Shown here: one piece after another, positions 8,867-17,635 of the stretch
Layout: each line of letters begins with the position of its first letter
Numbering within the stretch: the stretch's first letter is position 1
Source of the DNA: Roseovarius sp.
Lineage (GTDB): Bacteria > Pseudomonadota > Alphaproteobacteria > Rhodobacterales > Rhodobacteraceae
Assembly (NCBI GenBank): GCA_002720475.1
Contig: PBIL01000024.1
Span: forward strand, 1-64,000
Reading direction: 5' to 3'
Length of the DNA stretch: 64,000 bases
The notes under the pieces: generated by a model
Told to the model about the DNA's origin: nothing
Seen by the model: the letters and a program-made list of their open reading frames with translations, nothing else
Databases searched by the model: none
Program-made: the position numbers and the translations under genes

Positions 8867-11040
8867 GAAGTCCTGCATTTTCGCGTGTAGCTCGAATCCC
8901 GGGTGCCGGCGCTGAAGCCGCGCAGCCCGATCACGAGGCCGAAATTCGTTTCCGGCTCGAGGATAGTGGAGGAGGTGAAGCGGCGCGAGACCGAAAAGGT
9001 GATCTCGACACATTCATTGGTGTAGGTGATCCCGGCCCCCGCGCGGATGCTGCGCTGATCGGAGGTATCGAAGCGCCATTCGCCGCTGGCCGTCCAGTGA
9101 TCGGCAAAGCGGTAGCTGCCGTCGATGGCCCATTCCGAGATGGTATCGGGACGGTTCTCGCGCGGGTCCTTGTCGAGCCAGATATAGGTGGCCCCGATAT
9201 CGGTGCGCGCATTGCGCCAGCTGCCGCGCGCCTCGGCCTTGGTCACCTCGAACACCTCGTCGAAAAGGCCCCGCGCGGTAATGACCAGGCCGTTCCTCGT
9301 GCGCACCTGCCCGGCGAGAAGCAGATCCGAGGTCCGCTCGCTCAGCCCCGAGGAGGAGGCAAAGCTCGGCTGGCCGTCCGGCTCGCGCAGGCGGTCCTCG
9401 CGGTAGACCTGCCCGAGGGCAAGCCGCCCCTCCCAGCCGGCCGGATCGACGCGGGTATAGCTCAGCCCGACCGCGCCGCTCACGCCCCGCTCGCGCCGGT
9501 CGGGCGCGACGAAGCGGGAGATGTTGAAGAGATTGCCCTCGTCGAACTCGATCACCGTGTTCTCGTCATTGGGAATGTCGGGGTTGGAGCCGCCCGACCA
9601 GGCCAGTTGCAGCACCGGCTCGATGACATGGGCAGCCCCGCCCGGCGCGACCTTCTGCAAGGGCCAGCGCAGCTGCACCGCCGCGCGAGGGGTGATCTCC
9701 GTGGCCTCGGAGCTTGCCGTCATGCCGATCTGGCGCAGCTCGAAATGGTCCAGCGCGATCCCCGCCTCGACCGTGGCCAGCACCCCCCCGGGCAAGACCC
9801 ATTGCCGCAGCCAGTCGGCCTCGGCGGTGAAGCGCGCCATGTCGCGCCCGTCGGCATAGATGTCGGGGTCCGGCCCGTCGATGCCGAGCCCCGAATTGCG
9901 TTCATGGCCATGCGCCAGCGCGGTCAGGCGGACCTCGCCCCCGAGCCAGCGCGGAAAGAGCCGCCGCCGATATTCGGCATTGGCCGCCAGCCGCGGCAGG
10001 GTGGAGTTGCTCTCGCCCACCCGCAGGCTGCGGAAATGATCGAGCGCGAGGCGCACATGCTCGTCACGGCGCGCGCGCTCGACCGAGACGCCGCTCTGAA
10101 GCCGGTCCTTGTCCGAGAAGTCGTGGTCGAGCAGGAACGTGTCGTCACTGCTGTATTCCACGCCGAAGCGCAGCACGAAATCGCGCGGCAGCTCGAACCG
10201 CCCGGTGCCGAAGACATAGCCGCGCGTGTCGTCGGCGCTGAAATCGTCATCGGCGACCGCTCCGTTGAACTCGATCTCGCCACGTCGGAACGCCTGCCGG
10301 TAACGCAGTTCGAGCCGCTTCGAATTGGTGGCGTAGAACGGTGCGACGGTCAGGTCACGATGATCGCCGAGCGTGATGAAATAGGGCACCCGGACACCCG
10401 TTCCCAGAAGGCTCGAATTGACCACCGAGGGGGTGAGAAACCCGGTGGCGCGCTTGACCGAGCCGTCGGGCAGGCTGAGCCGCGGCAGGTAGAGCACCGG
10501 CGTATCGAGCACGCGCAACTGCGCGTTGTAGAAATAGAGCCGGTTCTTCTGCTCGTCATGCACCAGCCGCTCGGAGCGGATCTGCCAGAGCGGCGGGCGG
10601 CCGGTCTCGCAGACCCGGCAGGAGGTGACGGCCGCCTTGTAAAGCTCGTTCAGCCGCGCATCGGTGCGGCGCATCCGGTGCGCGGCAAGCTGGAGCTGCT
10701 CGTGCATCACGATGCGCGCGCCGCGCAGGATGCCATTGCTCAGGTCACGGTCGAGCGCGGCGCTGTCGGCCAGGATCACCGTCTCGGACCCTTCGCTGAG
10801 GCTGAGCGGTCCGGTGATCGTGAGCCGGTCGGTGGCGCGGTCATAGACGATCTCCCGCGCCGTCAGCCGACGGCCCTGATAGAGCGCCTCGACATTGCCG
10901 CGCGCGATGAGGCGGCGATCGGCGGTCAGCACCACCTCGTCGGCCACGAGCATCGCCGGATCGGGCAGCCCCTCCTGCGCGGCGGCGGGCACCGCCAGCG
11001 CGAAGACCGCGAGCATGGCCGACAGCAGCTGCCGCATCAC
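8863..11040 (-). CDS. lptD: LPS-assembly outer-membrane protein LptD
   Basis: The protein (725 residues) has a cleavable signal peptide (MMRQLLSAMLAVFALAVPAAA). This is followed by an OstA/LptA-like beta-jellyroll domain (VADEVVLTADRRLIARGNVEALYQGRRLTAREIVYD) and a long C-terminal beta-barrel with alternating strands and many aromatic ends. It places lipopolysaccharide in the outer leaflet together with LptE. Cysteines in CRVCETG near residue 140, and C-terminal ones (ITYTNECVEITFSV), could form the disulphides LptD needs. Coding overlaps lptG at one end and surA at the other by four bases each, so the LPS-export genes and the chaperone for LptD are translationally coupled. Confidence 0.94.
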   Translation of the reverse strand: MMRQLLSAMLAVFALAVPAAAQEGLPDPAMLVADEVVLTADRRLIARGNVEALYQGRRLTAREIVYDRATDRLTITGPLSLSEGSETVILADSAALDRDLSNGILRGARIVMHEQLQLAAHRMRRTDARLNELYKAAVTSCRVCETGRPPLWQIRSERLVHDEQKNRLYFYNAQLRVLDTPVLYLPRLSLPDGSVKRATGFLTPSVVNSSLLGTGVRVPYFITLGDHRDLTVAPFYATNSKRLELRYRQAFRRGEIEFNGAVADDDFSADDTRGYVFGTGRFELPRDFVLRFGVEYSSDDTFLLDHDFSDKDRLQSGVSVERARRDEHVRLALDHFRSLRVGESNSTLPRLAANAEYRRRLFPRWLGGEVRLTALAHGHERNSGLGIDGPDPDIYADGRDMARFTAEADWLRQWVLPGGVLATVEAGIALDHFELRQIGMTASSEATEITPRAAVQLRWPLQKVAPGGAAHVIEPVLQLAWSGGSNPDIPNDENTVIEFDEGNLFNISRFVAPDRRERGVSGAVGLSYTRVDPAGWEGRLALGQVYREDRLREPDGQPSFASSSGLSERTSDLLLAGQVRTRNGLVITARGLFDEVFEVTKAEARGSWRNARTDIGATYIWLDKDPRENRPDTISEWAIDGSYRFADHWTASGEWRFDTSDQRSIRAGAGITYTNECVEITFSVSRRFTSSTILEPETNFGLVIGLRGFSAGTRDSSYTRKCRTS

Positions 11041-12128
11041 CCGTCCTCCAGGTGCAGAAGGATGCCGAGCGCCAGGAAAAGCGCCGCCACCGGCGGGGCC
11101 CAGGCTGCCAGCGCCACCGGGATCTGCCCGTTCTCGCCCAGGATCTGCGCGAAGTTGCGAATGTAATAGAGCCCGAAGCCCGCGATCACCGCGAACAGCA
11201 CCTTGAGCCCCACCCGCGCGCCACGCACATGGCCGATGGTAAAGGCCGCCGCCATCAGAACCAGCGCCACCAGGAAGACAGGGCGCGAAAGCTCGCTCTG
11301 GAACCAGACGGCATAGCGGCGCGCGGAAAAGCCCGAGGCCTCCATCTGCGCGATGAAGCGCGGCAATTCCCAGACCGGGATGTAGCGGGGCCGCCCGAAA
11401 CTGTCGAGGATACGGTCCTGCGTGAGATCGGAGGGCAGCGTGAAGCTCTTCTTTCGCAGGGCGGTGGCCTCGGGATTGGCCTCCGGCGCGAGTGACCAGA
11501 TCTTGACATCCTCAAGCTGCCAGGCCCCTTGCTCGAGCCGCGCCAGGCGGGCGTTGATCCGCCGTCGCGGCAGGCCGTCCGGCGCGAATTCCAGAAAGTT
11601 CGGCCCGTAGAGCGTGCCCAGATCCGCGCTCGCGCGCTCCGCGAAGATCACCGTCTGCCCCCCGGCATCGCCCTGTCGCAGCCACAGCCCCTCGTCGGAG
11701 AACGCAAAGGCCGCGGTCTCTACGCCGCGATAGCGGTTGGACAGATCATGCTCGCGCTTGGAGGCGGCAGCGACGATGGGATTGCCGACCGCGACCGCGA
11801 GACCCCCGAGCAGGAGCGTCACCACCACCGGCGCCATCAGCCCGCGCAGCGCCGAGCGCCCCGCCGCGCGCACCACCACCAGTTCCGAAGAACGCGCCAG
11901 GCGCACGAACAGCGCGACCGAGGCAAGGATCACGACAAGCGGCAGGATCTCGTAATTGGCCCAGGGCATGCCGAGCGCCACCAGCCCCATCACCTGCCGC
12001 AGCGGCAGGCCCGGATGATCGCCAAGCGCGTCCATCAGCTCGATCAGCGCGAGCACGGTCCCGAGCGAGACCGCGACCCCGAGAAAGCTGAACAGGAACC
12101 GCCGCGCGAAGTAGAGATGCAGGATCAT
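11037..12128 (-). CDS. lptG: LPS export ABC transporter permease LptG
   Basis: LptG (363 residues) is one of the two inner-membrane permeases of the LptB2FG complex that extracts LPS from the inner membrane. It has the YjgP/YjgQ architecture. Two transmembrane helices come first (LYFARRFLFSFLGVAVSLGTV), then LPLVVILASVALFVRLARSSELVVVRAAGRS with the coupling-helix motif SSELVVVRAAG, a large periplasmic beta-jellyroll domain (about residues 130-260), and three C-terminal helices. The ATG at 12128 overlaps the lptF stop by four bases. The longer open frame upstream (to 13169) is only a shadow of lptF. Confidence 0.93.
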   Translation of the reverse strand: MILHLYFARRFLFSFLGVAVSLGTVLALIELMDALGDHPGLPLRQVMGLVALGMPWANYEILPLVVILASVALFVRLARSSELVVVRAAGRSALRGLMAPVVVTLLLGGLAVAVGNPIVAAASKREHDLSNRYRGVETAAFAFSDEGLWLRQGDAGGQTVIFAERASADLGTLYGPNFLEFAPDGLPRRRINARLARLEQGAWQLEDVKIWSLAPEANPEATALRKKSFTLPSDLTQDRILDSFGRPRYIPVWELPRFIAQMEASGFSARRYAVWFQSELSRPVFLVALVLMAAAFTIGHVRGARVGLKVLFAVIAGFGLYYIRNFAQILGENGQIPVALAAWAPPVAALFLALGILLHLEDG

Positions 12129-13249
12129 GCCGCCGCCTCCGCCCGGCGCCGCCCGGTAACCGGATGATGCGCCAGCCACAAGAGCCCTCCCGCCATGACG
12201 AACCCGCCGAGCGTGGGTAGGTAGAGCAGCGGCCAGAGCGCGGCATCGGCCAGAACCGGGCCAAGGCTTGCGCTTTCGCCGATCCGGATCACCACCAGCA
12301 GTGCGAAGGCCGCGAGCACCTGACGCCAGACGCCGAACCGGCTGAAGCCCCCGACCATCAGCGTCGAGAACCCGATGAGCGCCGCGACCACGCACATCAG
12401 CACGGCGGTGAAGCGGCCGTGCAGCTCGACCATCACCTCGCCGGGGCTTGCCCCGCTGCGCGCCGCCACCGCCTCGGGCGCGCGCAGAAGCTCGGCCGTT
12501 CCGGCGAAGGTCACCTTGTTGAGGTTGATCCCGCTGCGGCTGAGCAGGCTGCTGATGTCGTAGGAGAAATCGTCGAAATGGGTCACGAAGAGCCGCGCGT
12601 CGGCGGTGCGGATGTTCTGCGCCAGCCCCGCGACCATCACCAGCCGCGAGCCCGCCCCGTCGGCCACCAGATAGGCGCGCGAGGAGGTATAGGTCACGGT
12701 CTTGTCGGGATCGCGCCGGTCCGACAGGAACACGTCGCGCAATTCGCCCTCGGGCGTGATCTCGCGGATATAGAAAGTGATGCCCGGTGCCGGGTGCAGG
12801 AATTCTCCCTCGCTGAGCAGTTGCGCCGCCACGTTGCGCGAGATCTCGTGCTCGCGCAGGCGCAGCTGGCTCAGGCTTCCGGGGATGAGGATATGCGCCA
12901 GAAGGCTCATCATCAGCGCCACGATCCCCCCGAAGACCAGGACCGGCCGGGCGAGCCGCGCCGGCGAATAGCCGGTGGCCTGGATCACGGTGAGTTCGCT
13001 CTCGGACGACAGCCGGTGCACGGCATAGACAGTCGCCGCGAAGGCGGCAATGGGCAGCATGCCGCCGATCACCGTGGGCAGCGTCAGCGCGGTGAATTCG
13101 AGGAAAACCCAGGCAGGCTGGCCGTCGCCGATAAGCTTGTCGAACATGCGCACCGCCTTGTTGATCCACAGGATCGACACAAGAACCAATGCGAAAAAAC
13201 CGAACAGAACCATCAATTGCGACAGCAGGTATCTGTCGAATCTGGTCAA
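12125..13249 (-). CDS. lptF: LPS export ABC transporter permease LptF
   Basis: LptF pairs with LptG. The N-terminal helix FDRYLLSQLMVLFGFFALVLVSILW, coupling motif LSSESELTVIQATGYSP, central periplasmic domain and C-terminal helices are all visible. The start is unusual: no ATG fits. TTG at 13249 gives MTRFDRYLLSQ, the typical family start, and has GGGGGA four bases upstream. An in-frame TTG at 13261 would add four residues. LptF heads the six-gene leftward operon and diverges from pepA across 130 bp. The partner ATPase LptB and the lptA/lptC genes are not in the window. Confidence 0.92.
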   Translation of the reverse strand: MTRFDRYLLSQLMVLFGFFALVLVSILWINKAVRMFDKLIGDGQPAWVFLEFTALTLPTVIGGMLPIAAFAATVYAVHRLSSESELTVIQATGYSPARLARPVLVFGGIVALMMSLLAHILIPGSLSQLRLREHEISRNVAAQLLSEGEFLHPAPGITFYIREITPEGELRDVFLSDRRDPDKTVTYTSSRAYLVADGAGSRLVMVAGLAQNIRTADARLFVTHFDDFSYDISSLLSRSGINLNKVTFAGTAELLRAPEAVAARSGASPGEVMVELHGRFTAVLMCVVAALIGFSTLMVGGFSRFGVWRQVLAAFALLVVIRIGESASLGPVLADAALWPLLYLPTLGGFVMAGGLLWLAHHPVTGRRRAEAAA

Positions 13250-13379
13250 CGTGTCCCCCAAGGCAGCAGTTCTGGCGGGGAACCTAGCCGAAACACAAGC
13301 GCGGGAAAACTGCTAACTGGTCATCGGCGAAAGGGCACGCTAGGTCTGGGCGGACATCACGCTCAGAGGAGATATCGCC

Positions 13380-14852
13380 ATGACCACGCCCGCGCCCGTG
13401 CGCTTTGCCGCGACCGATCTCGACGCCATTGCCGCGGCCACGGGCCGTCTCGCGGTTTTTGTCACGCCCGATGGCAAGCTCGACGCCGAGGGACGGCGCG
13501 TCAACCGGCTGATGCGCGGCGCGCTCCAGCGGATTGTCGAGGGGGGCGCGCTGGAGAAGAAGGAGGCCGGAGAGGTGATCTCGCTGGCCTGGCCGGCGGG
13601 CCTTGCGGCGGAGGCGCTCGATATGGTGATCCTGCCCCGCAATGCCGGTATCGAGGACAGCCGCCGCGCCGGGGCCGCGCTTGGCCGTGCCAAGGGCGAC
13701 AAGGCCCTCACCATCCTTGGCGGCACGCTCAGGCGCCCGGCCGAGGTGGCGCTTGGCGCGGTTCTGCGCGCCTATGACTACACCGCCCACAAGACTGCGG
13801 AGAAGACCGAGCCGGGCGCGATCACCGTGACGGTCAGGGAGCCCGAGGCAAGCGAGGCCGCCTTCGCCCCGGCCCGCGCCGTCGCCGAGGGTGTGTTTCT
13901 CACCCGCGATCTGACCAACGCCCCCGCCAACCACCTGACCACCACCGCCTTCGCCGAGGAAATCAAGGGCCTCGCGGCGCTCGGGCTCAAGATAACGGTG
14001 CTCGAGGAAAGCGACATGGAACAGCTCGGCATGGGCGCGCTGCTTGCCGTCGGCCAGGGCAGCGCGAGCCCTTCGAAGCTGGCCGTGATGGAATGGCAGG
14101 GCGGCGAGACGGGCGCGGCACCGCTCGCGCTTGTCGGCAAGGGTGTCGTCTTCGACACCGGCGGCATCTCGATCAAGCCTGCGCAAGGCATGGAGGAGAT
14201 GACCATGGACATGGGCGGCGCGGGCGTGGTCACGGGCGTGATGCGCACGCTCGCCGCGCGCAAGGCGCGCGCCAACGTGGTCGGTCTCGTCGGGCTGGTC
14301 GAGAACATGCCCTCGGGCACGGCGACGCGCCCCGGCGATGTCGTGACCTCGATGAAGGGCGACACGATCGAGATCATCAATACCGATGCCGAGGGGCGGC
14401 TCGTGCTGGCAGACGTGCTGTGGTATGCGCAGAAGACCTGGCGCCCGCGCGGCGTGATCGACCTTGCCACGCTGACCGGGGCCTGCATCATCGCGCTCGG
14501 GCACGAGAATGCCGCCGCGCTCGCCAATGACGATACGCTCTGCGGGGCGGTGCTAGCGGCCGCGAAGGCCGAGGGCGAGGGGCTCTGGCGGCTGCCGCTC
14601 GGCAAGGGCTATGCCGAGATGCTCAAGAGCCGCATCGCCGATGTGAAGAACGTGGGCGGACGGCCCGCGGGCACGATCACGGCGGCCGAATTCCTGCACC
14701 GTTTCATCGAGGAGGGCACGCCCTGGGTGCATCTCGACATTGCCGGGGTGGCCAGCGTGCAGGCCGACACGACCTATGCGCCCAAGGGGGCGACCGGCTG
14801 GGGGGTGAGAACGCTTGACCGGCTGGTGCGCGATATCTGCGAAGGCGACTGA
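13380..14852 (+). CDS. pepA: leucyl aminopeptidase (M17 family)
   Basis: This 490-residue M17 aminopeptidase removes N-terminal residues from peptides. The C-terminal catalytic domain has the two-metal site: VGKGVVFDTGGISIKPAQGM (metal-binding Lys and Asp), a DMGGAG block, and NTDAEGRLVLAD, the family signature with metal ligands Asp and Glu plus catalytic Arg. The N-terminal macrodomain-like region occupies about residues 1-160. The start ATG 13380 is preceded by AGAGGAGA. It is followed by holC with a one-base overlap (TGATG), the usual pepA-holC arrangement in proteobacteria. Some PepA proteins also bind DNA; nothing here bears on that. Confidence 0.95.
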   Translation: MTTPAPVRFAATDLDAIAAATGRLAVFVTPDGKLDAEGRRVNRLMRGALQRIVEGGALEKKEAGEVISLAWPAGLAAEALDMVILPRNAGIEDSRRAGAALGRAKGDKALTILGGTLRRPAEVALGAVLRAYDYTAHKTAEKTEPGAITVTVREPEASEAAFAPARAVAEGVFLTRDLTNAPANHLTTTAFAEEIKGLAALGLKITVLEESDMEQLGMGALLAVGQGSASPSKLAVMEWQGGETGAAPLALVGKGVVFDTGGISIKPAQGMEEMTMDMGGAGVVTGVMRTLAARKARANVVGLVGLVENMPSGTATRPGDVVTSMKGDTIEIINTDAEGRLVLADVLWYAQKTWRPRGVIDLATLTGACIIALGHENAAALANDDTLCGAVLAAAKAEGEGLWRLPLGKGYAEMLKSRIADVKNVGGRPAGTITAAEFLHRFIEEGTPWVHLDIAGVASVQADTTYAPKGATGWGVRTLDRLVRDICEGD

Positions 14853-15310
14853 TGGGCGCGGCCTATTTCTACCACCTCACCCGCCGCCCGCTGGAGGTGA
14901 CGCTGCCGCTGCTTCTGGAGCGCGCGCTCGGCGCGGGCTGGCGCGTTGCGGTGCGGGGCAGCGATGCCGCGCGGCTCGACTGGCTTGACGCGCGGCTCTG
15001 GGCCGTCCCCGGCGAAAGCTTCCTGCCCCATGGCCGGGCGGGCGGGCCGCATGATGCGCTCCAGCCGGTGCTGCTGACCACCGGCGCGGAGCGGCCGAAC
15101 GGCGCGGTCTGCGTGATGGCCGTGGACGGGGCCGAGGTGACGGCCGAAGAGGTGCAGGCGCTGGAACGGGTCTGCATCCTTTTCGACGGTCTCGACGAGG
15201 CCGCCAAGCAGCGCGCGCGCGCGCAATGGCGCACCCTCACCGGCGCGGGTTGCGCGGCACAGTATTGGGCCGAAGACTCGGGCCGGTGGGTGAAGAAGGC
15301 GGAGGCGTAG
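14852..15310 (+). CDS. holC: DNA polymerase III chi subunit
   Basis: HolC (152 residues) belongs to the clamp-loader periphery and links the replisome to single-strand-binding protein. The N-terminus AAYFYHLTRRPLEVTLPLLLERALGAGWRVAVR and the middle LWAVPGESFLPHG are characteristic of the chi family, as is the following FDGLDEAAKQRARAQWR. The start ATG overlaps the last base of the pepA stop, implying coupling. Its partner psi is usually missing or unrecognisable in alphaproteobacteria and is not seen here. Confidence 0.92.
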   Translation: MGAAYFYHLTRRPLEVTLPLLLERALGAGWRVAVRGSDAARLDWLDARLWAVPGESFLPHGRAGGPHDALQPVLLTTGAERPNGAVCVMAVDGAEVTAEEVQALERVCILFDGLDEAAKQRARAQWRTLTGAGCAAQYWAEDSGRWVKKAEA

Positions 15311-15470
15311 GGCGGACCGCCTCGCAGTCTCGTCCCCCTACTCGTCACCGGGAAACTCGATCCACGCGGGCGACGGTGTGAGGCGGCCCTTCATGGCCAG
15401 GGCAGGCCCGGCCATGCCCGCCTTGTATTTCCGTTGCCCATTGATGGTTCAAGACAAAACTTTCACCTTG

Positions 15471-17102
15471 CTACCCCGTGCCGGGACCCAGCCGGGCAAG
15501 AACCGCGCCTGTGTCCATCTCCGCGACAGCCCCCGCCACGCGCCCGCGCGGCTTGCTCAGCCGCGTTGCCACATAGGCCGCCGCCACCGCCTCCGGCGCA
15601 TGGCGCATCAGCACCGATGCGGTGAGCAGCGTGGCGAGGCTCTCGGCGTAGAAGCGCGCCTGCCCCTCCTCGGGCAGCTTCGGAAATGCCTGCATATGCG
15701 CCTTCATCGCGGCGTCAAAGCGCCGGTCCTGCCCGGCCACCGTCGCCAGTTCGGCGGTGAGCACCTCGCCCGCCAGCGGTTCTCGGCGCAGCGTGCGCAG
15801 GATGTCGAGGCAGATGACATTGCCCGACCCCTCCCAGATCGAGTTGAGCGGGGCCTCGCGGTAGAGCATGGGCAGGGGCGTATCCTCGACATAGCCCATG
15901 CCGCCAAGGCATTCCATCGCCTCATAGACCACGCCGGGGCAGAGCTTGTTGCCGAGAAACTTGGCCAGCGCAACGCCAAGCCGGGCAAAGGCGCGGTCGG
16001 CCTCGCCCTGCCCGTCGAAGGCCCGCGCCACATGCAGGCCAAGCGCGAGCGTCCCCTCCCAGTCGAGCGCCAGATCGGCCAGCACCGCCCGCATCAAGGG
16101 CTGGTCGATGAGCCGCTTCTGGAAGGCGGAGCGGTGCGAGAGCCAGTGATGTGCCTCCGACAGCGCCGCGCGCATGAGCCCCGCCGGCGCCATGGCGGTA
16201 TCGAGGCGGGTGTGATGCACCATCTCGATGATGGTGCGCACGCCCTCTCCTTCGGCACCCAACCGGTGCGCGATGGCACCGTGATACTCGATCTCCGCCG
16301 AGGCATTGGCGCGGTTGCCCAGCTTGTCCTTCAGTCGCTGGATATGGATGGCGTTGCGCCCGCCCTCGAGCCAGCGCGGCACCAGAAAGCAGGTGAGCCC
16401 CCCCTTTGCCTGCGCCAGCGTCAGGAACCCGTCGGACATCGGCGCGGAGCAGAACCACTTGTGCCCGGTCAGCCGATAGTGATCGCCCTCCGCCTCGGCC
16501 CGCGTGGTGTTTGCGCGAATGTCCGAGCCGCCCTGTTTCTCGGTCATCGCCATGCCCATCGTGGCCGCGCCCTTGGCGCGCAGGGGCCGGGCCGCAGGAT
16601 CGTAGAGCCGCGCGGTCAGCTTGGGCACCCATTCTGCCAGGAGCGCCTTGTCGGCCTTGAGCGCAGGCACCGCGGCATAGGTCATGGTCATCGGACAGCA
16701 CACGCCCGGCTCCACCTGGCTCATGAGATAGACCATGGCGGCATGGGTGGCGTGCCCCCCCTTCGCCCCCTCCCAGGGGATCGCCGCATAGCCCGCGCCA
16801 AGCCCGGTCTGCATGAGCCGGTGATAGGCGGGGTGAAAGCGGAGCTCGTCGAGCCTGCGCCCGCCCGCGTCGAAAAGCATCAGCTCCGGCGGGTGGCGGT
16901 TCGCGTCGCGCCCCATGGCGCGCATCTCGGCGCTGCCGATCAGCGCCCCGAAATCGCCGAGCCGCGCGCTGTCAGCTCCCGCCGCCACCGCGTGATCCCC
17001 AAGCGCCGGATCCTCGGCCCAGAGGTCGAGATCGCCGCGCGGCGCGGGCTGATTGGTCACGTCATGGGTGCTCAGATGGTCCTGGCCGGGCATGTCGGAC
17101 AT
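15471..17102 (-). CDS. aidB: AidB-type acyl-CoA dehydrogenase family flavoprotein
   Basis: At 543 residues it matches AidB (E. coli 541) rather than ordinary acyl-CoA dehydrogenases (about 380). The N-terminal part has NQPAPRGDLDLWAEDPAL. Family motifs include MAMTEKQGGSDIRAN, GHKWFCSAPMSDGFLTLAQ for FAD binding, and GNVICLDILRTLRREP with the active-site region LYREAPLNSIWEGSGN. AidB is a DNA-associated flavoprotein of the adaptive response to alkylation, with an uncertain catalytic role. No ada gene is next to it. The ATG has AAAGGAG upstream, and the gene converges on holC. An isovaleryl-CoA-dehydrogenase-like function cannot be excluded. Confidence 0.85.
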   Translation of the reverse strand: MSDMPGQDHLSTHDVTNQPAPRGDLDLWAEDPALGDHAVAAGADSARLGDFGALIGSAEMRAMGRDANRHPPELMLFDAGGRRLDELRFHPAYHRLMQTGLGAGYAAIPWEGAKGGHATHAAMVYLMSQVEPGVCCPMTMTYAAVPALKADKALLAEWVPKLTARLYDPAARPLRAKGAATMGMAMTEKQGGSDIRANTTRAEAEGDHYRLTGHKWFCSAPMSDGFLTLAQAKGGLTCFLVPRWLEGGRNAIHIQRLKDKLGNRANASAEIEYHGAIAHRLGAEGEGVRTIIEMVHHTRLDTAMAPAGLMRAALSEAHHWLSHRSAFQKRLIDQPLMRAVLADLALDWEGTLALGLHVARAFDGQGEADRAFARLGVALAKFLGNKLCPGVVYEAMECLGGMGYVEDTPLPMLYREAPLNSIWEGSGNVICLDILRTLRREPLAGEVLTAELATVAGQDRRFDAAMKAHMQAFPKLPEEGQARFYAESLATLLTASVLMRHAPEAVAAAYVATRLSKPRGRVAGAVAEMDTGAVLARLGPGTG

Positions 17103-17233
17103 CGCGGCGCTCCTTTCATCTCCAATGCTAGAACCGGCGCGGCGCGGGCGAAAGGGGATTCACAAAGGCCGGACCCTGTGCCATGGTCGCATCGAAGCGT
17201 CCGAAGCGGCGCGATCCGGGGCATGAGAGCGCG

Positions 17234-17530
17234 ATGAACAGGAACAACACCGTCTGGGGCAGCCTTGCCGTGATCGGCGCGGCGCTGTTTCTCGGGATAT
17301 ATTTCGCCTATGCTGCGGTGCAGGGCGATTATGGCCTGTTCCGGCGCGCCGAAATCGAGGCGCAGAGCGACGTGCTGCGCGCGCAGCTGGCCCGGCTGGA
17401 GGCCGAGGTTTCGCGGATGGAGAACCTGACCCGGCGCCTCTCGGACTTCTATCTCGATCTCGACCTGCTCGACGAACAGGCGCGCGACGTGCTGGGCCTG
17501 TTGCGCGCCGATGAAATCGTGATCCGCTGA
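17234..17530 (+). CDS. ftsB: cell-division septum protein FtsB/DivIC
   Basis: The 98-residue bitopic protein has a short cytoplasmic start, one transmembrane helix (LAVIGAALFLGIYFAYAAV, residues about 10-28), then a periplasmic coiled coil (AEIEAQSDVLRAQLARLEAEVSRMENLTRRL) and a short tail LDEQARDVLGLLRADEIVI. This is the FtsB/DivIC layout; in the divisome the protein forms a complex with FtsL and FtsQ. It precedes pdhA by about 100 bp, a position seen in many alphaproteobacteria. ATG 17234 was chosen because it starts directly before the membrane helix; ATG 17183 in frame would add 17 polar residues. Confidence 0.88.
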   Translation: MNRNNTVWGSLAVIGAALFLGIYFAYAAVQGDYGLFRRAEIEAQSDVLRAQLARLEAEVSRMENLTRRLSDFYLDLDLLDEQARDVLGLLRADEIVIR

Positions 17531-17590
17531 CGCGGGAATGACGCCAGGGCAAATTCGCCCTCGCCAGCGTGCCGGGATTGGTGTAGGAAT

Positions 17591-17608
17591 TGGTTTAGCG
17601 TTAAACCA
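17591..17608. promoter_or_regulatory. candidate operator palindrome upstream of pdhA
   Basis: A perfect inverted repeat TGGTTTA-GCGT-TAAACCA lies 28 bp ahead of the pdhA start codon and immediately before its ribosome binding site (AAGGAGGAG). Its length and symmetry fit a dimeric regulator site; which regulator binds is unknown. Confidence 0.45.
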
Positions 17609-17635
17609 TTTTCGCCACCAAGGAGGAGCACCCGC

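Noticed and set aside
15378..17237. Plus-strand frame antisense to the AidB-type gene
   Set aside because: High-GC shadow without domain.
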